Assembly: GCF_003324565.1 (NCBI RefSeq)
Contig: NZ_QOLA01000036.1
Span: 1 to 43,517 of the forward strand
Direction: 5' to 3'
DNA length: 43,517 bases
DNA from: Streptomyces sp. SDr-06
GTDB taxonomy: Bacteria > Actinomycetota > Actinomycetes > Streptomycetales > Streptomycetaceae
Shown here: one piece after another, positions 1 to 6,068 of the stretch
How positions within the stretch are numbered: position 1 is the first letter of the stretch
Layout: the number at the start of each line of letters is the position of its first letter
Translations under genes and position numbers: made by a program
Notes under the pieces: model-generated
What the model saw: only the letters and a program-made list of their open reading frames with translations
Database searches by the model: none
Told to the model about the DNA's origin: nothing

Positions 1-324
1 GTCCGATTTCCTCGGCGCCTTTCCGGTTCTCCCTTGCGGGTTTCCCTTTCCGGCGGTTCCGACTCTATCAGATCCTTTCGGGCCCGATTCCCGGTCTCCC
101 GGGGCCAAGTCGGCTTGTCTTCCCGGCCGTTGGGCCGTTCCGACGGGTGAGATATTAGCGGAATCCTGGCCCCCGACGCCAATCGGGGCGCGTTCTCGAA
201 CGCGGATTCCTCATTTCGCAAAAGCGCACGAAAAACGAGACGACGAGGTGTCGTTCATAAGAAGTGGTTGATGCGGAATGGCTGTCCGGGGACCGACCGG
301 AGTCGGCGCTCACGTCGGACAACT
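1..324 (-). other. Leader region of an rRNA operon (16S gene lies beyond the left end)
   Basis: Read on the minus strand, about 1-120 has the typical Streptomyces pre-16S leader: CTGATAGAGTCGGAA (complement of 56-70), a purine-rich stretch of GGAAAGGGAAACC type, and CGCCGAGGAAATCGGAC (complement of 2-18). I recognise these phrases from the conserved sequence shortly upstream of Streptomyces 16S genes. TAGAGT at 62-67 and TAATAT at 152-157 could be -10 boxes of further promoters, since rrn operons in this genus use several. No protein-coding frame here looks real. The 16S gene would begin a few hundred bases to the left of base 1. The assignment rests on remembered sequence similarity, not an alignment. 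Confidence 0.7.
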
Positions 325-330
325 CGGAGA

Positions 331-359
331 ACACTACGTATCCACGATGGCCGTGTCAA
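331..359 (-). promoter_or_regulatory. Probable rRNA operon promoter, TTGACA-N17-TAGTGT
   Basis: On the minus strand a perfect -35 TTGACA (354-359) is followed after exactly 17 bases by TAGTGT (331-336). Transcription would start near base 324 and run left into the rRNA leader. The box quality fits a strong vegetative (HrdB-type) promoter, as expected for the outermost rrn promoter. No gene on the minus strand begins nearby, which supports the link to rRNA. The rest of 360-476 shows no other clear feature. Confidence 0.6.
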
Positions 360-476
360 CCCTCGACCAGGCTGCCGCCGGAGGGCCCCGCACGCCCCGG
401 ACCTCGTGCTTTCGGCCGAGACAGGCCTGGCGGGACGGCCGATCTGGCGGGGCGGGCCGCGCCCTAGCTTGGCGGC

Positions 477-1082
477 ATGAGGTCTCTTCTTCGGATTGCC
501 GTCGCCGCCACGACCCTCCTCCTGCTCGGCCTGGCCGTGGCGCCCGGTACCGCCCGGGCGGCGGACGGCGACGAGCGCGTCGCCCGGATTCGGCTGCGGG
601 TCGTCGACGCCGTGAACGAGGGGACCCGCGCCGAGATCGAGCGGATGCGTGCGCGCCTGGGCGAGGACGCGTCCGGCGAGGTGGCCCGGCTTGAGCACAA
701 GCTGCGGGAGGGGTGCCGGCTCGCGGCGGACCTGCGGGCCGTGCGAGAGGTCCGGCCGCGTGCCTCAATCGCGGCCGTCCCCGCCGGGTCCGGCCGGGCT
801 CCGGCCGGTGACGGCGGCCGGTCGTCCGGCGAGAGCGTGTTCCAGGCCGCGCGTACGGCCATCCCCCACACGCCGACCGGGGTGTTGAGTCTGGTCGGCG
901 GAGGGGCGCTGGCGCTGGTCGGTGGGGGTGTGGCCGCCGCCGTGACGCGACGGCCGCGTACCGGGGACCAGCCGGTCAGCCGTTGCCGGACGCCAGCTCG
1001 CGGCTGCGGTCTCGGGCGGCTTCCAGCGCTGCGATCAGGGCGGCTCGTACGCCGTGGTTCTCCAGCTCGCGGATCGCGCTGA
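477..1082 (+). CDS. Small secreted or membrane protein of unknown function
   Basis: The frame encodes 201 residues. Residues 1-28 are a good signal peptide (MRSLLR, a Leu/Ala core, then an AxA-like site near ARAADG). Residues 30-80 are charged and probably helical (ERVARIRLRVVDAV, EIERMRARLG). A second hydrophobic segment lies near residues 138-157 (VLSLVGGGALALVGGGVAAA) followed by TRRPR, like a C-terminal membrane anchor. Third-position GC is high through the first 160 codons, which supports real coding. The last ~40 residues overlap proC on the other strand and look non-native, so the original stop may have been lost. No clear Shine-Dalgarno is present; TAGCTT at 465-470 would suit a leaderless message starting at the ATG. 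Family unknown. Confidence 0.5.
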   Translation: MRSLLRIAVAATTLLLLGLAVAPGTARAADGDERVARIRLRVVDAVNEGTRAEIERMRARLGEDASGEVARLEHKLREGCRLAADLRAVREVRPRASIAAVPAGSGRAPAGDGGRSSGESVFQAARTAIPHTPTGVLSLVGGGALALVGGGVAAAVTRRPRTGDQPVSRCRTPARGCGLGRLPALRSGRLVRRGSPARGSR

Positions 1083-1785
1083 TGGTCGTGCCCGCCGGGG
1101 ACATCACCGCCTCGCGCAGCTTCACCGGATGCTCGCCGCTGTCGCGGAGCATCACGGCGGCTCCGATCGCGGACTGCACGATCAAGTCGTACGCCTGGGC
1201 GCGGGGCAGGCCGAGCAGGATTCCGGCGTCGGTCATCGCCTCGACCAGGTAGTAGAAGTACGCCGGGCCCGAACCGGACAGGGCCGTCGCCGCGTCCTGC
1301 TGGGATTCCGGTACGCGCAGGGTCTTGCCCACTCCCCCGAAGATTTCCTCCGTATGGGCGAGGTGGGCCGGGGTCGCGTGGCTGCCGGCGCTGATCACCG
1401 ACATGCCCTCGTCGACCAGGACGGGCGTGTTCGGCATGACGCGGACGACCGGGGTGCCCGCGGTGAGGCGGCCCTCGATGAAGGCGCTGGGGATGCCCGC
1501 CGCGGCGCTGACCACGAGGCGGTCGCTCGTGAGGTGCGGGGCCAGCTCGTCCAGGAGCCTGCCCATGTCCTGGGGCTTCACCGCGAGGATCAGGGTGTCC
1601 GCGCGCTTGGCGGCCTCGGCGTTGGTGACCGCGTCCACGCCGTAGCGGGCGTGCAGTTCCGCGGCGCGCTCCGGGCGGCGGGCGGTGACGAGGAGGTTGG
1701 CCGGGTGCCAGCCGGCCCGGATCATTCCGCTGAGGAGGGCCTCGCCGATCTTGCCGGTGCCGAGGACTGCGACGGTCTGGGTCAT
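976..1785 (-). CDS. proC: Pyrroline-5-carboxylate reductase
   Basis: This enzyme performs the last step of proline synthesis, reducing 1-pyrroline-5-carboxylate with NAD(P)H in the cytoplasm. The 269-residue protein opens with the Rossmann dinucleotide motif (VAVLGTGKIGEALLSGM), then ARRPERA, AVKPQDM, and VVRVMPNTPVLVDEGMS. The C-terminal dimerisation region has the family signature around ALSGSGPAYFYYLVEA and ends with REAVMSPAGTTISAIREL. The length is normal. I chose the ATG at 1785 because GGAGG lies 8 bases upstream and it begins directly at the Rossmann fold; a start 13 codons earlier would add non-conserved residues. It is convergent with, and overlaps by 107 bases, the small secreted protein gene. 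proC sits beside an rRNA operon here. Confidence 0.95.
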   Translation of the reverse strand: MTQTVAVLGTGKIGEALLSGMIRAGWHPANLLVTARRPERAAELHARYGVDAVTNAEAAKRADTLILAVKPQDMGRLLDELAPHLTSDRLVVSAAAGIPSAFIEGRLTAGTPVVRVMPNTPVLVDEGMSVISAGSHATPAHLAHTEEIFGGVGKTLRVPESQQDAATALSGSGPAYFYYLVEAMTDAGILLGLPRAQAYDLIVQSAIGAAVMLRDSGEHPVKLREAVMSPAGTTISAIRELENHGVRAALIAALEAARDRSRELASGNG

Positions 1786-1882
1786 GCGGTCACCCTCCAG
1801 GTGGTGCGGCGTTCGTGCCGTCATCCTCGCATCGGGGGCGGGTGGCCGAACGGGGTGTCCGAAGGGCGGTACGGGCGGTCCG

Positions 1883-2620
1883 CTAGGGGGTTCGGCGGGG
1901 CAGGGTGGCTGCGCCCAGGGCGAGGACCAGGACCGCGACCGCCGCCACGACGGCGGTGTCCCGTGCGAACGCGGCGGTCGCCTGCGGGTGGTGGAGGACC
2001 TGGGTCATGGCGTCGACGGCGTACGACATGGGCAGGACGTCCGAGATCCAGCGCAGGACCGGCTGCATCGTGTCGCGCGGGGTGAACAGGCCGCACAGCA
2101 GGAGCTGGGGGAAGATCACCGCCGGCATGAACTGGACGGCCTGGAACTCCGACGCGGCGAAGGCCGAGACGAACAGGCCGAGGGCGGTGCCGAGCAGCGC
2201 GTCGAGCAGGGCCACCAGGAGGAGCAGCCACGGGGAGCCGACCACGCGGAGGTCGAGCAGCCAGACGGAGATGCCCGTCGCGATGAGCGACTGGAGCACG
2301 GCCAGGGCGCCGAAGGCCAGCGCGTAGCCCCCGATCAGATCGCCCTTGCCGAGCGGCATGGCGAGGAGGCGTTCCAGCGTGCCCGAGGTGCGTTCGCGCA
2401 GGGTGGCGATGGAGGAGACCAGGAACATCGTGATCAGCGGGAAGATGCCGAGCAGCGAGGCGCCGATGCTGTTGAAGACGGTGGGGCTGCCGTCGAACAC
2501 GTACCGGAGCAGGATGATCATCAGGGACGGGATGATCAGGAGCAGCGCGATGGTGCGCGGGTCGTGGCGCAGCTGGCGCAGGACGCGGGCGGCGGTCGCG
2601 AGGGTGCGGGACGCGTTCAT
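1883..2620 (-). CDS. ABC-2 type transporter permease
   Basis: This 245-residue integral membrane protein is the permease half of an ABC-2 exporter. About six hydrophobic segments are visible: near residues 22-42 (IALLLIIPSLMIILL), 52-74 (SIGASLLGIFPLITMFLVSSIA), 97-119, 125-150 (LLVALLDALLGTALGLFVSAF), 160-178 and 220-240. The sequence TLRERTSGTLERLLAMPLGKGDLIGGY is the cytoplasmic loop typical of ABC-2 permeases (DrrB/NodJ type). It follows the ATPase gene after 49 bases with GAGG upstream of the ATG, so the two form an operon. The substrate cannot be read from the sequence; homologous pairs export drugs, polysaccharides or lipids. Confidence 0.9.
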   Translation of the reverse strand: MNASRTLATAARVLRQLRHDPRTIALLLIIPSLMIILLRYVFDGSPTVFNSIGASLLGIFPLITMFLVSSIATLRERTSGTLERLLAMPLGKGDLIGGYALAFGALAVLQSLIATGISVWLLDLRVVGSPWLLLLVALLDALLGTALGLFVSAFAASEFQAVQFMPAVIFPQLLLCGLFTPRDTMQPVLRWISDVLPMSYAVDAMTQVLHHPQATAAFARDTAVVAAVAVLVLALGAATLPRRTP

Positions 2621-2669
2621 GAGCGGGCCTCGGGGTGGGGGGCTGGCACGGGGATGCGGGGTGCGGGCG

Positions 2670-3482
2670 TCATCGGGACGGCTCGGTGCGGGCCGCGGCC
2701 TCGTCGACCAGGTGCAGGAAGGCCTCCTCGACGGTTTCGGCGCCGGTACGGGCGCGCAGGGCGTCCGGGGTGTCCTCGGCCAGGAGCTCGCCGTCGCGCA
2801 GGAGGAGCAGGCGGTGGCAGCGCTCGGCCTCGTCCATGACGTGCGAGGAGACCAGGAGGGTGGTTCCCCGGGTGGCGGCGATGGTGTGGAAGAGGTTCCA
2901 CAGGTCGCGGCGGAGCACGGGGTCGAGGCCCACGGTCGGCTCGTCCAGGACGAGCAACTCCGGGGTGCCGAGCAGGGCGACCGCGAGCGAGACGCGGCTG
3001 AGCTGGCCGCCGGAGAGCCGGCCCGCCAGGTCGTCGGCGTGGCGGGTGAGGTCGACGTCGCCGATGGCCCGGGCGACGGCTTCGGCGCGGGCCGCGCGGT
3101 GGGCGCGGCCGGGGTGCAGTACGGCCGCGAAGTAGTCCAGGTTCTGACGCACCGTCAAGTCCTGGTAGACCGACGGGGATTGGGTGACGTAACCGATGTG
3201 TTCGCGCAGGGCCGGGGCGCCCGCGGGGGCGCCCAGGACGTCGAGCGTGCCGGTGACCTCCGCCTGCGTCCCCACGATCGCGCGCATCAGGGTCGACTTT
3301 CCGCAGCCGGAGGGGCCGAGGAGGCCGGTGATGCGGCCGCGCGGGACGGTGAAGTCCAGGCCCTTCAGGACCCGGCGGCCGCCCCGCACGACGGTGAGGT
3401 CCCGGGCCGCCACGGCGGGGGTGCGGGCGTCGGGCCCTGGGGAGGTGGGGGCGCCCGGAGGGTTCCCCTCGTAATTCACCAT
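2670..3482 (-). CDS. ABC transporter ATP-binding protein
   Basis: This 270-residue ATPase energises the permease encoded just downstream. Walker A is GLLGPSGCGKST (about 53-64), the Q-loop lies in GYVTQSPSV, the signature is LSGGQLSRVSLA, Walker B is LLVLDEPTVGLDP, and the switch His is in LLVSSHVMDEA. The C-terminal extension (GAETVEEAFLHLVDEA) is usual for ABC-2 exporter ATPases. The ATG at 3482 has no Shine-Dalgarno. A -35/-10 pair ends 7 bases before it, so the transcript is probably leaderless. An imperfect palindrome covers the start codon and the edge of the -10 box, which suggests repression by an unidentified regulator. Substrate unknown. Confidence 0.93.
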   Translation of the reverse strand: MVNYEGNPPGAPTSPGPDARTPAVAARDLTVVRGGRRVLKGLDFTVPRGRITGLLGPSGCGKSTLMRAIVGTQAEVTGTLDVLGAPAGAPALREHIGYVTQSPSVYQDLTVRQNLDYFAAVLHPGRAHRAARAEAVARAIGDVDLTRHADDLAGRLSGGQLSRVSLAVALLGTPELLVLDEPTVGLDPVLRRDLWNLFHTIAATRGTTLLVSSHVMDEAERCHRLLLLRDGELLAEDTPDALRARTGAETVEEAFLHLVDEAAARTEPSR

Positions 3483-3491
3483 GTGATGAAT
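3474..3491. promoter_or_regulatory. Candidate operator over the ABC exporter start codon
   Basis: ATTCACCATGTGATGAAT is an 18-base imperfect palindrome in which 7 of 9 base pairs match. It contains the ATG (complement of 3480-3482) and reaches the downstream edge of the -10 box. A protein bound here would block initiation. The cognate regulator is not obvious; no MarR, PadR or GntR gene adjoins it. Confidence 0.45.
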
Positions 3492-3519
3492 AGTGCTCCC
3501 GACGGGGTTCGGGCGTCAA
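3490..3519 (-). promoter_or_regulatory. Promoter of the ABC exporter operon, TTGACG-N18-CACTAT
   Basis: On the minus strand TTGACG (3514-3519) is followed by an 18-base spacer and CACTAT (3490-3495). Seven bases separate the -10 from the ATG, placing the predicted transcription start on or next to the start codon. This agrees with the missing Shine-Dalgarno. Confidence 0.5.
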
Positions 3520-3600
3520 GGATCGGGGGCCGTCAGGGTCATCCCCCCTGGCCCGTCCGGCTGGTGGGCGGCGCTGGGGCGCCCGGGTGGAGGGGGCGAT

Positions 3601-4398
3601 TCAGGTGGCCGCGACCTCGGCCGTTCCGCGTTCGTTGATCGCCAGCTGGAGGTGGACCACGTAGCGCTCCTCCACCCGGCCGTCCGGGAACAGTTCGCTC
3701 AGTACGTCGTGCTCCCTCGCCAGGAACTCCCTCGTCCTCTCCTCGCCCAGGACCAGGAAGGCGGAGTGGCTCGCGAGGTTCGCCAGGTGCATGGCGAGGG
3801 GAACGGTGCGGCGGTGCGGGATGCGGTGGTCGGTGAACTCCAGGCCCGGGACGTCGGCCCGGGGGTGGCCGCCCCGCAGAGCGTCCGCGCCGTCGCCCGC
3901 CCGGACCCCGGGCTGGAAGAACTCCCACAGCCGCGCGTCCTGGGCGGCCACCCAGGCGACCGAGCGGTCCGAGAAGCTCCACCACAGGGCGAGCGCGCCG
4001 CCGGGGCACAGGACCCGGCGGGCCTCCGGTCCCGACCTCGCCCGGTCGGTCCAGTGCCAGGCCTGGGCGTAGGTGATGAAGTCCGCGGACGCGGTGGCCA
4101 GCGGGAGGTGGTTGCCGTCGCCGCGCACCAGCGGGATCGCGGGGTTGGTCCTGCGGAACTCCTCGGCCATGCCGTCGCCGGGTTCGACCGCGATGACCCG
4201 CGCGCCGCGCGCGTGCAGGAGCTTGCTCGCTATGCCGGTGCCCGCCCCGACGTCCACGACCCGGGCGTCCTTCAACGGGCGTCCGGCGAGTTCCTCGACC
4301 GTGTCGAGGAGGAGCGGCGGGTACGAGGGGCGGTTCGCCGCGTACTGAGCGGCGGCGGCGTTGAAGGACCGGGCCCGGGCGGAGAGGTCGAGTGCCAT
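3601..4398 (-). CDS. SAM-dependent class I methyltransferase
   Basis: A 265-residue cytoplasmic enzyme that transfers a methyl group from S-adenosylmethionine to an unknown acceptor. Motif I is VVDVGAGTGIASKLL (about 46-60), the acidic end of beta-2 is VIAVEPGDGMAEEF, motif II-like is LVRGDGNHLPLATASAD followed by FITYAQAWHW, and motif III is VLCPGGALALWW. The fold matches Methyltransf_11/25 relatives. The YAQAWHWTD stretch is common in Streptomyces proteins annotated only as class I methyltransferases. The ATG at 4398 is the only start near the conserved N-terminus; no clear Shine-Dalgarno precedes it. It is not obviously co-transcribed with neighbours, and the substrate cannot be predicted. 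Confidence 0.88.
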   Translation of the reverse strand: MALDLSARARSFNAAAAQYAANRPSYPPLLLDTVEELAGRPLKDARVVDVGAGTGIASKLLHARGARVIAVEPGDGMAEEFRRTNPAIPLVRGDGNHLPLATASADFITYAQAWHWTDRARSGPEARRVLCPGGALALWWSFSDRSVAWVAAQDARLWEFFQPGVRAGDGADALRGGHPRADVPGLEFTDHRIPHRRTVPLAMHLANLASHSAFLVLGEERTREFLAREHDVLSELFPDGRVEERYVVHLQLAINERGTAEVAAT

Positions 4399-4487
4399 GG
4401 GGCGAGTCTGCCCGGACGCGGGCGGGCCCGGGGTGATTTCCCGGAGGCCCCGCGCCCGGCCCGCCGCCCCGATCCGCGCGCCTCGGC

Positions 4488-5018
4488 CTACTTTTGCTTC
4501 GGCCTCTTCTTCGCCGCGGGGTTTCCCGTGCGGGTGCCGCGGCGGCGTTCGTACTGGGCGCGGGCGGCCTCGTACTCCTTGCGGTGCAGGCCCTCGCCGG
4601 GGGCCTCCGTGAACGTACGGAAGAAGTACGCGAGCAGCGAGCCGATGAAGCCGATGGCCTTGAGGCCCTGGAGCGAGCGGTCCGCGTCGGGGTCGGCCGG
4701 GCGGGCCGAGAAGCCGTCCCAGGTCTTGCGGAAGGCCAGCGCGCTGCAGATCGCGAACATCACCACGACCAGCACGTTCACGAAGGTGCCGGTGTTCGAG
4801 AGCTGGAGGCCCTCGTACGCGAAGCGCAGGACGAGGCAACCCGCGACCGCCGCGGCCAGCGAGCCGATCGCCGCACCGGCCCGGCGCAGCCCGTACCCGT
4901 GGTCGTGGTCCACCCAGGTGGTGCCGAAGAAACGGATGGGCTCGGGCCGGGGGCCGGGGGCGGACGCCTTGGCGTCGCCGTTGCCGTTGCCCGCGCCTTC
5001 GCCCTTGTTCTCGCTCAT
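4488..5018 (-). CDS. Conserved membrane protein of unknown function
   Basis: 176 residues. The N-terminal ~40 residues are polar and Gly/Pro-rich (MSENKGEGAGNGNGDAKA). Three hydrophobic segments follow: about 47-65 (AGAAIGSLAAAVAGCLVLRF), 78-96 (FVNVLVVVMFAICSALAF) and 120-134 (LKAIGFIGSLLAYFF). The C-terminus is strongly basic (YERRRGTRTGNPAAKKRPKQK) and likely cytoplasmic. The start follows GGGGATAA by about 11 bases. It lies between a methyltransferase and a TetR gene, all on the minus strand, but gaps are large enough for separate transcription. I do not recognise a characterised family. Confidence 0.75.
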   Translation of the reverse strand: MSENKGEGAGNGNGDAKASAPGPRPEPIRFFGTTWVDHDHGYGLRRAGAAIGSLAAAVAGCLVLRFAYEGLQLSNTGTFVNVLVVVMFAICSALAFRKTWDGFSARPADPDADRSLQGLKAIGFIGSLLAYFFRTFTEAPGEGLHRKEYEAARAQYERRRGTRTGNPAAKKRPKQK

Positions 5019-5051
5019 GGACTCGATTATCCCCGGCGGCGCCGGGCCGGG

Positions 5052-5621
5052 TCAGCCGCCGGGCTCGGCGTGGGGGATGTCGAGCAGGAGGTCGCCGGCG
5101 CGGGCCAGGACCTCGCTGCGGGGGCGGCCGCCGTGGTCGGCGGCCAGGAAGTGGTGGCCGATGGCCGCGCAGAAGGCGAGCAGGGCGCGGGCCTCGACCT
5201 CGTCCGGGTCGGGGCAGAAGGAGCCGATCATCTCGCGGAGCAGCTCCATGCGCCGGTTGTCGACGCGGCGCAGGCGGGCCGCGACCGAGGCGTCGCGGCG
5301 CGCCCAGTCGCGGATCGCGAGATCGATGGGCAACAGGCGCCCGGAGAGGGTGAGTTGGCCCGCACGGCGGATCTTCGCCCGCTCGTCGCCGCCCTCGCGC
5401 TCGACGCGGTCGAGCACGTCGTCCACGCTCTCGCGTTCCCAGGTGTCCAGCATCCGCTCAAGCAGGGCGTCGCGGTCGGCGAAGTAGCCGTAGAACCCGC
5501 CCTTGGTCACGCCGAGCGCCTTGGCCAGGGCCTCGACGCGCACGGCGTCCACCCCGCCCTCGGCCAGCGCCCGCAGGCCCTGCTCGACCCACCTCTCGGG
5601 CGGTGTACGCGCTGCGCCCAT
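5052..5621 (-). CDS. TetR/AcrR family transcriptional regulator
   Basis: 189 residues. The N-terminal helix-turn-helix is clear: RWVEQGLRALAEGGVDAVRVEALAKALGVTKGGFYGYFADRDALLERML. The C-terminal ligand domain is helical and not diagnostic (LRREMIGSFCPDPDEVEARALLAFCAAIGHHFLA region). I prefer the ATG at 5621 because GAGGTG lies 9 bases upstream; an in-frame GTG at 5633 has no usable ribosome site. Its target is not evident. It reads away from the SH3-like gene behind it, and no palindrome stands out in the short gap. Confidence 0.88.
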   Translation of the reverse strand: MGAARTPPERWVEQGLRALAEGGVDAVRVEALAKALGVTKGGFYGYFADRDALLERMLDTWERESVDDVLDRVEREGGDERAKIRRAGQLTLSGRLLPIDLAIRDWARRDASVAARLRRVDNRRMELLREMIGSFCPDPDEVEARALLAFCAAIGHHFLAADHGGRPRSEVLARAGDLLLDIPHAEPGG

Positions 5622-5657
5622 GGAGTGCCCCACCTCAGCTCGGAACCCGTTGTACGG

Positions 5658-5942
5658 CTACCCGCAGCGCGGCGCCACGTAGCCGTCGCTGCCCGTCTTC
5701 ACATACGCGTCGGACACGAAGCGGCCGTTGCCTATGTTGTCCCAGATGTTCGAGGTGCCGTAGGGGCCCGAGACGCGGGTGCCCGGGGTCTGGCAGTTCA
5801 CCGGGACCGTGGCGCCCACGGGCAGGACGTCGACGATCGAGTAGCCCGTGCCGGGGCCGCTGCGGACGTTCAGTTCACAGCCGGGTGCCACCGGGTAGCG
5901 CTGGGTCCCCGCGGACACGGACTCTGCGGACGCTGCTGTCAT
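5658..5942 (-). CDS. Small bacterial SH3-domain-like protein
   Basis: 94 residues. The body fits a bacterial SH3 (SH3b) fold: CELNVRSGPGTGYSIVDVLPVGATVPVNCQ, then a WDNIGNGRFVSDAYVKTGSDGY segment. SH3b domains usually bind cell-wall peptides, but this protein has no signal peptide from the chosen start. ATG 5942 is favoured by GGGGGA 8 bases upstream; upstream Met codons lack ribosome sites and would not add a normal signal peptide. Cysteines in APGCELNV, PVNCQTPG and APRCG could form disulfides if it were exported. It lies upstream of and divergent from the kinase gene. Function unknown. Confidence 0.75.
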   Translation of the reverse strand: MTAASAESVSAGTQRYPVAPGCELNVRSGPGTGYSIVDVLPVGATVPVNCQTPGTRVSGPYGTSNIWDNIGNGRFVSDAYVKTGSDGYVAPRCG

Positions 5943-6068
5943 GGCGATCTCCCCCGTCGGCTTCACTCTGCGTGCAACACGCAGGCTAGCAAGCCCCATC
6001 GGGCCCGCAGGTGCCATCGACTAGGCTCCGTCGGACGCGCGCGTACAACGGACACACGGGGGTGGGCC

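Noticed and set aside
4494..6068. Upstream extension of the kinase frame by about 525 codons
   Set aside because: It is antisense to the membrane protein, TetR and SH3-like genes; the kinase fold begins after the ATG at 6069.
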